Source of the DNA: Sipunculus nudus
Lineage: Eukaryota > Annelida > Sipuncula > Golfingiida > Sipunculidae
Assembly (NCBI GenBank): GCA_026874595.1
Contig: CM049308.1
Location: 79,654,124-79,718,123 of the forward strand
Direction of reading: 5' to 3'
DNA: 64,000 nucleotides
Positions 40,801 to 56,030 of this stretch are shown here, one piece after another (the first letter of the stretch is position 1; each line of letters begins with the position of its first letter). The notes beneath the pieces are model-generated. The model saw nothing but the letters and a program-made list of their open reading frames with translations, was not told the origin of the DNA and did not search any database. The translations under genes were made by a program, and so were the position numbers.

Positions 40801-42383
40801 ATCCTGGTCAAGGTCACAAGTTTTCAACTCGGCCAAGACTTTGGTAAGAAAAATATGTGTACCAAAACTGAGGACAAAATGTGAATCCCTTCAAAAGTTA
40901 TGGGTTCACAAAAATTCGCTAGAAGACGTGTTTACTGCCACTGAGTAGTGTACTGTGTTCATTAACAATTTTCAAAAAGAAACTTTTTCAAATTATAAAT
41001 GCCACCAAATATCACCTTAGCTTCATATTACTCACTTCAAAAGACAAAACAGCGAGACAGTTAACATTATAATACTTCAAATACTTCAGTATTTCATTAT
41101 AAAACTTAAAGCATCTGGACACCAAAATCCAGTGATATCAATATGAACTGGCATTCATCAATTTCATAGACTGGTGAAAAGAAGAAACTGTTAACTGTGT
41201 GAACTACTTCACTCAAACAATGATAGACCAAGATGTGGCTCTGTGGTCACAGAGCCACACGCCCCGAGCTTCATTTGTCTAGTGGATGGGGTGCATGAAA
41301 CTGCTGTGGAGCACCCATCTGACCCTGTGTGTTACATGCAATAATTTCAGCCAGTGGTGAACATGTATCTCATCATCACTGCTAGCATCCTGGCAAACCC
41401 TGCTTGACATGTAATTCATGTAAAACGCAGGCTGAAGCACTTGCAGACTGAAACAATCACACATGCAACGTGTTACCCATGGTCAGAGCTCATACAAGGA
41501 CACACATCGAACACAAGGGGTCACACAAGTGTTGCTTGGCAGGTTAATACACTCTTTCCACTAGATAAATGAAGCTTGAGGTCTGTGGCTCTGTTCATAC
41601 AATAGAGCCACAAATTAACAGAGCCACAACTGGGCCTAAAAGAATGACTTGTCCAGGTTATGTATCTGACAGATTAAGTAAAATTTTGGGTTTTCCTGTT
41701 GGCACACATTTTAATGCCCCGGAGCTTTGCTGACCAAAACCGCAACCGAGCTGGAAACCAGGATCCCATGTACACACAATATTATACTCATTGTTTCCTG
41801 TTGCTTTATGGTGTACATGGTGAGACTACAGTTATGTACAATCACTACAATGCCAATGGACTTGTATTTTTGTAATGAGTCATACAATTTAGTTGGTTAT
41901 GACAATTTATGAACACATTCTCTGATACGATGGGAATTTTTGGCTTCTGTAATATTTTCATAAATAACGGTATATTTATTAGTACTTTGATTTGATGGGC
42001 GTGACCCCATCAGGATCAGGAAGCCTATTCCAATCTCAAAACAAACCGGAATCGAATGGGATATTTTCGTCCCTTTGCCTAAACGGTTCTGGAGAAGAAT
42101 GCTACGTAAAAGTCATGTATATCTGATTTTATTTTACAAAGATCATTTTTATTCATAAGTGATTCATCCAGACATGGTCCAATAAAAAAGAAAACAGAAT
42201 CGATCCAGGGGGATGTGTCAACCATAACAGGAGCTGTCAAAATTCAGAGGGGAGGGTACTTCCTAAGTATGGGTTACACGTATGTAGTATCCATGTTTGC
42301 TCAAAAATATATGTATGATATCAAAGTATACTTACTCCAGTTCCATTATCACATACGATTACTTGCTTCCCTTGACTATCCAT
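31874..42383 (-). CDS. ACTR2: Actin-related protein 2 (Arp2/3 complex subunit)
   Basis: Eight - strand exons join in frame: 42383-42336, 39159-39049, 37858-37643, 34464-34392, 33484-33348, 32990-32841, 32500-32222 and 32041-31874 (TAA at 31876-31874). They predict 393 residues, against 394 in human ARP2. The start reads [16 protein letters not shown], which contains the first phosphate-binding loop. Exon 5 carries [18 protein letters not shown], the second phosphate loop. Exon 7 carries [20 protein letters not shown], which contributes to the adenosine pocket. The C-terminus reads [10 protein letters not shown]. In the known family, Arp2 and Arp3 form the pseudo-dimer that nucleates branched actin filaments in the cytoplasm and binds ATP. 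All splice sites are GT/AG. Introns hold several transposable-element remnants, but none disrupts an exon. The start codon is 168 bp from that of the divergent neudesin gene. Confidence 0.98.
33829..34129. mobile_element. 300-bp MITE in an ACTR2 intron
   Basis: The termini are inverted. AAAGGTATGGTTCTCAGGCAC (33846-33866) is mirrored exactly by GTGCCTGAGAACCATACCTTT (34092-34112). The outer parts TTAGGCC and GGCCTTA also match. The interior is AT-rich and non-coding. It lies between the fourth and fifth ACTR2 coding exons without touching either. Confidence 0.85.
36194..36391. repeat. Pair of 24-bp direct repeats in an ACTR2 intron
   Basis: AGGAACACAGTGTTTCTTTT followed by CGAT occurs at 36194-36217 and identically at 36368-36391, 174 bp apart. 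Weaker similarity continues to a GACCGG motif in both. The inner part AACACAGTGTT is itself palindromic. Confidence 0.8.
39247..39344 (-). pseudogene. Decayed duplicate of the 5' end of ACTR2 exon 2
   Basis: This segment repeats 39125-39220, which includes the intron-exon 2 junction and the first ~35 nt of exon 2. In the duplicate the acceptor TTTTTGTAG is preserved (AG at 39282-39281). The first codon is changed from Phe to Cys and the sixth codon is a TAA stop. There is no downstream donor, so it cannot code. It lies about 120 bp upstream of the true exon on the transcribed strand. Confidence 0.8.
39341..39839. mobile_element. TTAA-flanked non-autonomous DNA element
   Basis: The element starts TTAA-AGGGGCCCAATCATG at 39341 and ends CCTGATTATGTCCCT-TTAA at 39839. 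The ends form an imperfect inverted repeat (11 of 15) and both sides carry TTAA, as expected for piggyBac-like target duplication. The 490-bp interior has no open reading frame of note. Confidence 0.6.
40498..40920. repeat. About 145-bp tandem repeat, three units, with AGGTCA half-sites
   Basis: Units start at 40498, 40643 and 40790 with TGACCTT(A/G)AAGAT. Each contains GGTCAAGGTCA, a CTCGNCCAAGA(A/C/T)TTTGGTA block and TTCAAAAGTTATGGGGTTCAC-like sequence. The spacing is 145 and 147 bp. The array is intronic in ACTR2 and non-coding. Confidence 0.85.
41234..41612. mobile_element. Foldback element with palindromic termini
   Basis: About 55 bp at each end are inverted repeats. The left end has TGTGGCTCTG...GCTTCATTTGTCTAGTGGA. 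The right end has TCCACTAGATAAATGAAGC...AGAGCCACA. Each end is itself a palindrome (TGTGGCTCTGTGGTCACAGAGCCACA-type, 41234-41259). A further half-end AACAGAGCCACA follows at 41618-41629. The interior is non-coding. It lies in the first intron of ACTR2. Confidence 0.85.
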
Positions 42384-42551
42384 TGCGGATTCGGGCCGAT
42401 TTAAACAAAATGTCAAAATTTACCGGCACAACTTCCGCCTGTGCCAACCCGGAAACTCCCCTCAACCTCGTAGGCTGGCACTGATTGGATACTGTTTTTT
42501 CATTGTCCAATAGGAAAAGTCGACACAAGAGGTCGTCGGCAGGTGAGAATC
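42384..42551. promoter_or_regulatory. Candidate bidirectional promoter of ACTR2 and NENF
   Basis: The two start codons point away from each other with 168 bp between them, leaving little room for separate promoters. The interval has a CCAAT box in each orientation (ATTGG at 42484-42488, CCAAT at 42507-42511). It also has two ETS-like cores: CTTCC in the + orientation near 42432-42437 and CCCGGAAA at 42448-42455. It is more GC-rich than its surroundings and has no TATA box. CCAAT plus ETS sites without TATA is typical of divergent housekeeping promoters. Transcription start sites cannot be placed from sequence alone. Confidence 0.7.
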
Positions 42552-47641
<5,090 letters not shown>

Positions 47642-47867
47642 TTAACTGATCAAACTTTGTCCACATTCAACTGGCTGTGATGTATAACCTGTCATGCACA
47701 TGTTAAAATAACATGCAGAGTTTCGGGTTTTATTTTCAATAAGGCCACCTTTTATAAATTATAGTTAATATCTGAGGATGTAATTTTACATTTTTGCAAT
47801 TATGTTTTGGATGGCATTTTGAAAATGTGTACCATATTTAAGAAACATGTCATTTGATTTGTTGAAA

Positions 47868-47873
47868 AATAAA
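47868..47873 (+). terminator. Probable poly(A) signal of the neudesin gene
   Basis: This is an AATAAA hexamer about 230 bp after the neudesin stop codon, in an AT-rich 3' UTR. It is the first canonical signal after the stop and is followed by a T-rich stretch suitable for the downstream element. Confidence 0.6.
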
Positions 47874-48919
47874 GACATTTCTTTTAGCCTATTTTCTAAA
47901 CTTCACACTATACATTAAATACATTTAAATTCCTTATTTTTTTAAAAATAAAAATCCGCAAAATTGAACAATAACTCTGAAATGTTTGCAGTTAGTATCA
48001 TTTAAATTTATGTTAGATTAAGCCAATGTTAGCATAGTTTAAAGAAGGAAATGTATTCTTTTTGTACCACCATCAGGGAATTGCAGGGTATTCTTGTCAC
48101 AGAATGAAATCCTGCTGGATGTCCTAATCCGTTTCAATGCTCAATAATACAGGTAAACTTATTCTGCCTTGGTGATGACATGCACTCTACTTTTGAACCT
48201 TTAACCATGTGAATATCGACCTTTCAGAGTTTTGTGTCCGTAAAAGTTATAGATTGTTTGGAAATGTTACTATCTGTACTCTGTACATTAATCAGGGAAA
48301 TATGACATGCCATGACATATCTTTATCTGACATGTACATGTATGTTTACCAATGTGTTTTTGTATCCCCTACAAGTTTTGTATTTTTTGGCATTAAGAGG
48401 ATTTACTCCACTACCATTCTCATAAAATGAGCCATTGAACAAGTTTATAAAATATGTGAATGATGACATTTTTATAAATATATTTTCAGAATGCTTGCTT
48501 ATATGGACCTCTACAGATCAGATTATTAAGCATGTTGTTGAAGGATATTTTTTCTAATAAACTATCGATGTATTACATATGACTTATTTTATATTCAATG
48601 ATCAACACAACTTTTATCACACAGTGAGGAGTGCCAACTCAGGAACGGTTCCATCTGGATTATATTAGCTTTTCCAACAGTGGCTGGAGAGAAGCTCGTC
48701 AGTTTTACACAGGTGAATTTGTTTAGCCAAATGCCCTGGATTTTTGCAAGGTTGTGCATTTCTAGTTTGTTTATGGTTTTTAATTACAAACAATTTTGCA
48801 AGCTTATTATGAGGTGGTATTTTTGTAGACGTAAAGATCTGCTCTTTCAGTTCAGGTTGTCTGCCTGGCGTCCATTGGTGATTTTGGCTTTGTAGGCCGC
48901 CGTTTTGAAATAAGTCGCT
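47874..48919. other. Intergenic stretch after neudesin
   Basis: AT-rich sequence with no supported gene. It ends where the 3' tail of the - strand LINE begins. Confidence 0.5.
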
Positions 48920-50400
48920 GTACAGTACAATACAAAATTTTATTTATAGTCAGGTATATAAAAGTACAACATTATCAAAGGCTATTATCACCGAATAGGT
49001 ACAAAGTGATTAAACAAATAATGATGACAACTTAACACATATACACACATACGATGGTTATAATAAAAAATACAGAGAGATGATCATATAAATTACAGTA
49101 AGAAGCATAAGAGCTTAACTAGGTTAAAACAGGCTTAAGATATTTGGTTACTGGACTCTGTCCTTGAAATAAATAAATAAAAATTTCTATCAAGTAAGTT
49201 AAATAAAATAGAAAGTTTACTTGCACATAGCACAATTACATTTAAAACCACTCCAGGTTAAAATATACTTCTAGAAAACTGTTAAATTTTTAGCACTTTT
49301 AAAATCCACCGGAAGTTGGTTCCATAATTTAGCTGCAATATATCGAACCGAGTCGGAGTCCATATGTTGTGGTGTGAGCAGTTGGTATAGTCAAATCTCT
49401 ACCACTCTGTCTAGTATGATATTTGTAAATTTTTATTAAAAACAGACTCTCAAGGTACGGTGTTGATAAACCATTTAAAGCTTTAAAAGTCTCAATAGCA
49501 ATAATTCTTTGTCTATGGAGCTCTAGATTTACCAAGGCAGCCTGATCAAGTAAGCTGGCATAATCACTGGTATAATCATTGAAAGACAATACTCAGAGCT
49601 CTTTAAGGATACTTTGTTTTTTTTTTTTTTGTTTTTTTTTTTTTTGTTTTTTTTCTACCACAGAAATGCCAAACAATAGGGCAAAAACTTAAATAAGAAG
49701 TTATAAAAGATCGAACAATTGTTATTTTGAATTCGAGTCCAAGAGATGTTTCATTCTACCTAAAGCATTTAACTGAGTTGCAGCTTTCGAACACAGTTTA
49801 CTTGTATGTAAAATATTATTCATATGCTGATCTATATTAAGGCCCAGCAATTTAACACGATTCACACCAGAGAATATTTCCATTAATATATAAACTGAAG
49901 CTGACAAGTTTACTCGGTTTACAAAGCAACATGACTTGAAATTTGTCTGAGTTAGCTGCCATCATGTTTTGTGTAAACCATTTTATAGCAACCTCTGTTT
50001 CATGCTCCAAAATAATCTTAATTTCTTGCACAGTGTCAACTGTACAGGATAAAGTGTTGTCATCTGCGTAATTAAAGAGGGTTGCCTTTTTAATGAAACC
50101 ATAAAGATCATTAATAAAAATGTTAAAGAGTGTCGGGCCCATAACCGAGCCTTGTGGCACACCTGTGAGTGTGGGTAGCCAATCACTATGTTCATTTGAC
50201 GTCAGATAGCTGGGTAATAATTCTAATGAACTAGGGTGCATTCCATTCGCTGACAGCTTACTGATGAGCAGAGGGAAAGGCATGCAGTCGAAAGCTTCTG
50301 AAAGGACCATGAGTACTGTGCCTACGTGTTTACCTTTATCAAGTGCTATTCGCTGTTTCTGCATAACTTCAGCATAATACAACCAAAGTTACAATGAGAT
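48920..50400 (-). mobile_element. Degenerate 5'-truncated non-LTR retrotransposon (CR1/L2/jockey-like)
   Basis: The - strand encodes reverse-transcriptase blocks in 50382-49852: EAFDCMPFPLLISKL, GVPQGSVMGPTLFNIFINDL and NYADDNTLS (the catalytic YADD is intact). Then MMAANSDKFQ appears. A frameshift near 49862 moves to VKLLGLNIDQHMNN and QLNALGRMKHLL (49907-49722). An expanded A-tract (T-run at 49616-49655 on the + strand) interrupts the next part. The C-terminal block LVNLELHRQRIIAIETFKALNG follows (49589-49329). The 3' tail near 48920-48960 has TTTTGTATTGTACTGTAC. The endonuclease domain and the first RT motifs are missing, so the copy is dead. Confidence 0.9.
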
Positions 50401-50784
50401 ACACAAAGTTTGGGGTTGTCAGTTCAAGGTATTCAAGAAACGCACTCTTCTAAGTAATTTATTTATTTGGATAATATTATAGAGCAGATCATAATTACGA
50501 ATTAGGATTTTGGCCCAGTAGGCCGCAATTTAAAATATATAATGAGATAATTTTTTGCACAATTATTTTTGTCAATCCTCATATTTTTAAATATAATAAT
50601 CGAAAAAATTACAATTGTGAAGTAATATTTGTTAGCTAATGCTGATCTTCTCTCAGTATAAATATGTCTGTCATTTGATATTTGGTCATTTTGACTTCCA
50701 TTTTGAATATTTTATGAGATGGCTGTTTCCGCGTAACATCATCAATTTAATGTATGAGCATTATTATCATGCCATACACCATTT

Positions 50785-52662
50785 TTAGCTCAGCTGACTA
50801 CAAGTCATCTGAGACTTCTGAGAGTCCGTCCGTAGATGTGGCACGTTTTGAAACCGTAAGACCTAGGAATCCAAAATCCAGCATAATGTTAGATGTCCCC
50901 AAGATCTCCTACCAAGCCGAAAACTCGGTCTTTGAGACTTCGTTCCATTGAGAAATTAAGGAAAAACCTCAATTTTTTTTTATTAAAATCCTATTTTCAC
51001 ACTTCTGGACTGCCTAATATCAAAACCACTCATCTGTTTTTCCTCATATTTACCATAAATATTCCTCTATATAGTTCCTATGTACATGCCAGAAATTAAG
51101 TCTGTTAAGTGTAAATTCTTTAAGTTATGGGCCCGAACATAATGGACTTTGTAAAAATCAGGAAAAATATTTACTCACTTAACATGAAAAATTTTGAAAC
51201 TAGAGTCTATTTTCCCAAGTATATAACTATGTCTAATTAAGATTCAATTGTTTACCCAAAATTAGATCTTAATTTTGTATTTTTTTAAGTTATTAGCATA
51301 AAAATAAAATCAGTACCTTAAATTTTGCCCAATTTTAACCATGGCACATTTTTTTCCTGTAAGTACCATTGATTTAAATTTTCACAGCATGTAAACATAA
51401 ATATTTAATTTGTTTAAATCTGAAATTTGAAAATAAAAGCTTGAAAATTAAGCTAGTTATTGATTTTTTTCTTGAGGCTCTATTGTAGTCATTTGCTTTG
51501 ATTACAGATTACAGATGCAGGGTCCCACTCCAGGTCACTGGAAGTCAGCTATGCCAGGGTTTCTGATTTGTTACAGTCATTGGGGGAGATCCCCTGCTGT
51601 GACAGGTGTACAGTTATTCTCATATCACCACCCCAATCACCCCCCCCCCCCCAAAAAAAACCCAACCTACCAAGTGTTATGCAGTAATTGTTATTGTTTT
51701 CACTGTATCTCCTCAATTGTAATGCTGTTTCCACTCCGATATGCGCAAACTTTTTTAATTCAAGGTGCAATCCAGAAGATGCAATGTTGTGTAATGTAGC
51801 ATGTTTAAAGAAATCAATTTTCTTTTAAATGATTTTAACAAATATAATTGAACCCATCAGTATGCTTAAATTTATAAAATATGAAGCACATTATGGATAT
51901 ATAAAGACACAATTAAAAATTGTGAAATCTAAATCAAGTTATTAGATATATTAGATATATAAGTAATTAGATATTCGTTGTTTTGCAGATTTAAAAGATA
52001 TATTTTTTGTGGTAAAAAATAAATAAACATTTGTATGCATAATGTGGTATCATCTGACAAGATTGAGCTTTATGATGATGCAATTGAGAATTATGAATCA
52101 ACTCTAATATTCAGATATATATGTTATATTGGAAATGTATAGAAATATAAACTTAAATTTTAAAAATTGATGTGATAAAAAATGAGGATTTAATACAAAC
52201 ATTTGTTCATTATTTTCCTTCCTCAGCAGAATTTGAGATCAGGCTTTGTTTGTCCTGTTTTATGTTGTTAATTAGTTATATTTCAACTGTATACATACAT
52301 AAAAAAATACATATATTTAATAATATATTATACAAAAAATAGATTTAATTGAACAAATGTATAAACTACTGAAATGTCAACAGTTAATCAAAAAGCCAGC
52401 TAATGATCATGGTAATAGTACAGATCATTTGTTCACAAACTGCTCACATGCTTCAGTTTCAACATTAGGAAACACATGGTAAGGTCAAGAAAACATTATT
52501 TGCAACAATTTCTTGCTCATCAATACAAACCAATCATATAAACCAACCATGGCCTTTATTACCTCTTCCTCTTACACTTTATCTCCATTTGATATTATTT
52601 TTGATTTTTTACCTTCAAGGTCAACTTCAGCTGAGCACAGTGACCCATGGGTCCCTTGTTTT
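50785..52662 (+). repeat. AGCTCAGCTG repeat family, copy 2 (longest)
   Basis: It runs from TTTTAGCTCAGCTGACTACA to CAGCTGAGCACAGTGACCCATGGGTCCCTTGTTT, so both termini appear present (about 1.88 kb). GCTCAGCTGA near the start is inverted as TCAGCTGAGC near the end. No open reading frame over about 95 codons is present and none resembles a transposase, so it looks non-autonomous. Similarity to copies 1, 3 and 4 was seen by direct reading. Confidence 0.85.
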
Positions 52663-52719
52663 TATTGTCAAGCCGAAGGGATATAAAACAGATACACATG
52701 ATCAACTTATGTCATAATT

Positions 52720-53200
52720 ATCAACATGCCTTTGCAAGTAATTGTGCAACCTGTTTTTCAACAGAACAGATTCCATTGCAACTCCTGAATTTCAAGTTAA
52801 TTTAAGTTTGAATCACTCGTTTAGTTTGACTTTTATTTGATTTTCAAATCTGCTAATATAATTTAGAACAGTCTGCCCAAAGCCCTGAACTTTCTGTTTA
52901 AATGCAAAACTTTTAACTAAAAATAATACTTTAGTAATAATAAAAATGACACATGAAAAAAGTTGTTTCATGATTTAGTTTTTCTTAATTTATCGGGGAA
53001 CATTTTATTTTCGGGGGAGGGGTTGGGTAATGAACACCAAGTCCTGGATAATGTTGCTCATTTGTGTGTACATATCGTTGATACAGATGACTTGTATTCA
53101 GGGGCGTCAATATAGTGCGGGCGGGGGGGGGGGGGGGGAGCAAAGGAGGATGTTCAATGTAATCATCCCTCCCCCTTTCAGAGAATATTTGTAATATATT
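52720..53200 (+). repeat. Direct-repeat unit A, first copy
   Basis: The blocks GCAACCTGTTTTTCA, CAGATTCCATTGCAACTCCTG, GAACAGTCTGCCCA, GAACACCAAGTCCTGGATAAT and TTGTATTCAGGGGCGTCAAT recur in the same order at 54297-55025. This copy lacks the 300-bp insertion present in the second and ends in a G-run. Confidence 0.8.
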
Positions 53201-53589
53201 GCAAATAATATATAAAGAATTATATCATAAACTGGTTAAAAAGTCTAAATGTTTTGTCCTCGATTGTTAATTAAAATAAGTGGCTACGCGGGGATTGAAA
53301 TCCCCTTTGATTAAAATATAATTTCCCCCAGGAAATATACAAATTATATAATAAGAAGTCTGATTTTAATGGAAAAATCATAGGAGAAAAAAAAGTTACA
53401 AATATCTGTCTAAATCAAATAAATTTGATTGAAATAAAAATAATCCCTCTTTTTTATATTTTCCTTTTATCGCAAGTTTAGAAAAAGTAGACAAGAAGAC
53501 AACATTTCTTTGTTGTACAGTATTATATATCAAATAGGTAAACCAAATGAACCAGTCTTGTTATAAATGTTCCAGCTCTTTAGTGTTGA

Positions 53590-54019
53590 AGGTGAAAAGA
53601 AGTCATTCTTGTCCGATGCGAATGACAAAAAATAGAACATGTTCTATTTTTTTTGTTCGAATAGCATCGTTCGGATTAGGTGTGAATGGACAAACATAAA
53701 ATAAAGGATTTTATTTTTTCGTTCGTACAGCAAATTTTCGTTCGGACGTAAAATTCATTCGGACGCATCCGGTGTGAAACCGCCTTAAGGACGCATCCGG
53801 TGTGAAACCGCCTTAAACACCGGATGCGTCCGAACGAATATGACATGAACGAATATTTCTGTCGTTCCGACTAAAATCCTGTCGCATCCGAAATTTCATT
53901 CACACTAAATCCGAACGATATTTTTGGTTTCCGACCAAGGAATAGTCGTCTCCTAAATTCGTATTGGACAGCTATATGAGCAATATATCGGATGCACTAC
54001 CATATAGGCTCTATGGCTA

Positions 54020-54072
<53 letters not shown>

Positions 54073-54200
54073 CTATATATATATACCTATATATATAGAA
54101 CAATTTCGAATATTTCTCAACTTGTAAAATGATTTTCTCATTAATTTGTAATTAATGATAATAAATAATAAAGTTTATCTCCGACTGTACTAACTGCATT
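53590..54200. mobile_element. Composite inverted-repeat element, left part
   Basis: 53597-53784 carries CATTCTTGTCCGATGCGAA, a 26-bp palindrome centred on GAACATGTTC (53627-53652) and the terminus ACGCATCCGGTGTGAAACCG with CC. The terminus is repeated at 53791-53812, and both are followed by TTAA. From 53817 the orientation flips (ACACCGGATGCGTCCGAACG), and that part is the inverse of 55500-55832. A (TA)n array fills 54018-54098. This looks like two non-autonomous element ends joined head to head. Confidence 0.75.
54018..54098. repeat. (TA)n microsatellite with ACCTATATA interruptions
   Basis: About 25 TA dinucleotides are followed by two ACCTATATATATA units. It lies inside the composite repeat region. 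Confidence 0.9.
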
Positions 54201-54296
54201 TTTGAAAATTATTTGTCCTTGCTAGTTACCATCCATATAGTCATAAGTTCACAGGTGACAGATATTTACCACTGTCTGGACCCAGAATCCCATTTC

Positions 54297-55130
54297 AACA
54301 TGCCTTTTAAAATAATTGCGCAACCTGTTGTTTCATCAAAACAGATTCCAGTGCAACTCCTGCATTTCAAGTTAAATTAAAGTTTGAAACATTAGTAAAG
54401 TTAGGGCCCCGCCTGACAAGCGGTGCTCTATAGTGATCATACTGCAGCTTTCCCAAATTCACAGAGTTGATTGGTACCTATTAGGGCTCAAGACCTATCG
54501 AATTACAGACTTGTCAGAATTCCAATATGGCCGCAACGGCTCAATCGCTGATTTTCTTTCGCGCGCGATAACTTAGCAACAACATACTGCAGCTTTCCCA
54601 AATTCACAGGGATGATTGGTACCTATGAGGGCTCCAGACCTATCGAATTACAGTCCAGCACTTGCAGAAACGCGGGGCCCTCTGAGGACCATTGTCCGAC
54701 CACATCAAGTTTGATTTACATTTGATTTTCAAATCTGCCCATATGATTTAGAACAGTCTGCCCATAGCTTTGAAAAGCCTGTTTATATTCAAAACGTTGA
54801 ACTAAAAATAATACTATTATAATAACAAAATGACACATGAAAAAAAAATATTACTCTATGATTTTTTTCTATTATTTTATCGGGCTACATTTTTTTCGGG
54901 GGAAGGGTTGGGTGATGAACACCAAGTCCTGGATAATGTTGTTTATTTGTGTTCATATCGCTTCTACAGCTGACTTGTATTCAGGGGCGTCAATATAGAA
55001 TATTGGGGGGGGGGGGGGGGGGGGGCTAGCGGGGGGCTAGGGGGGACAATCAATGTATAAATCCCTTCCCCTTCAGAGAATAACTTTAATATATTGCAAA
55101 TAATATATAAAAAATAAGAATTAACCATGA
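54297..55130 (+). repeat. Direct-repeat unit A, second copy with insertion
   Basis: It repeats 52720-53200 with the same block order, but is interrupted by about 315 bp (54393-54707). It ends in a G-run and a CTAGCGGGGGGCTAGG duplication. Confidence 0.8.
54404..54680. mobile_element. 277-bp insertion with GGGCCCCGC inverted termini
   Basis: GGGCCCCGC at 54404-54412 is inverted as GCGGGGCCC at 54672-54680. Inside, a ~70-bp block (ACTGCAGCTTTCCCAAATTC ... GACCTATCGAATTACAG) occurs twice in direct orientation (about 54440-54507 and 54586-54653). The region is absent from the otherwise matching repeat copy at 52720-53200, which acts as an empty site. Confidence 0.8.
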
Positions 55131-55379
55131 AATATTTTATCTTTACCTGCATGGTTTAAAAGTCTTGATTAAAATATAATATCTTCAGACTTCTTTTTAT
55201 ATAATATGTAAATTTCCTGGGGGGAAATTATATTTTTATTAAAAGGGATTTCAATCGCAACTTATTTTATTTTACAATCGGGGACAAAACAGACTTTTAA
55301 ACCAGGTTTAGATGTTAAATTTCAGGGAAAATTCTAATTCTTAATTCAAACTTAACTAGTGATTCAAACTTTAATTTAA

Positions 55380-56030
55380 CTTGAAATGCAGCAGTTACAA
55401 TGGAATCCGTTCTCTTGAAACAAGAGGTTGCGCAATTATTTTTAAATTCATTTTGAAACGGGAATCTTGGTCGAGTAAGTGGTAAATATTATTTTCAATT
55501 ATACAGTCAGTACACTCGGAGATAAAAACTTTATCATTAAAAATTATTAATTACAAATGAATGAGAAAATCAATTTACACGTTCAGAAATGTTCGACATT
55601 TTTGTATAGGTCTATATTTATATGGCCATAAAGCCTGTATTTTAGTGCATCCGATATATTGCTCATATATCTGTCCATTACGAATTTCGGAGACGAAAAT
55701 TCCTCGGTCGGAAAACCAAAAATATCGTTCGGATTTGGTGTGAATGAAATTTCGGATGCGACAGGATTTTAGTCGGAACGACAGAAATATTCGTTTGTGT
55801 CATATTCGTTCGGACGCATCCGGTGTGAAACCGCCTGGAGCCATTCTTGTCCGATGCGAACGACAAAAAATAGAACATGTTCTATTTTTTTCGTTCGGAT
55901 AGCATTGGTTGGGATTAGGTGTGTATGCACCAATATAAAATAAAGTGTTCTATTTTTTTCCGTTCGTACAGCAAATTTTTGTTCGGACGTACAAATTCGT
56001 TCGGACGCATCCGGTGTGAAACCGCCTTAA
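55380..56030. mobile_element. Composite inverted-repeat element, right part
   Basis: 55380-55450 is an inverted copy of unit A (GAAATGCAGCAGTTACAATGG, GAGGTTGCGCAATTATT). 55500-55832 is the inverse of 53820-54190. 55840-56026 repeats 53597-53784 in direct orientation, including the AAAAAATAGAACATG palindrome and the ACGCATCCGGTGTGAAACCG terminus followed by TTAA. Confidence 0.75.

Noticed and set aside
49329..49589. Independent small gene on the - strand
   Set aside because: Its sequence is the C-terminal part of the degenerate LINE reverse transcriptase, in line with the blocks upstream.
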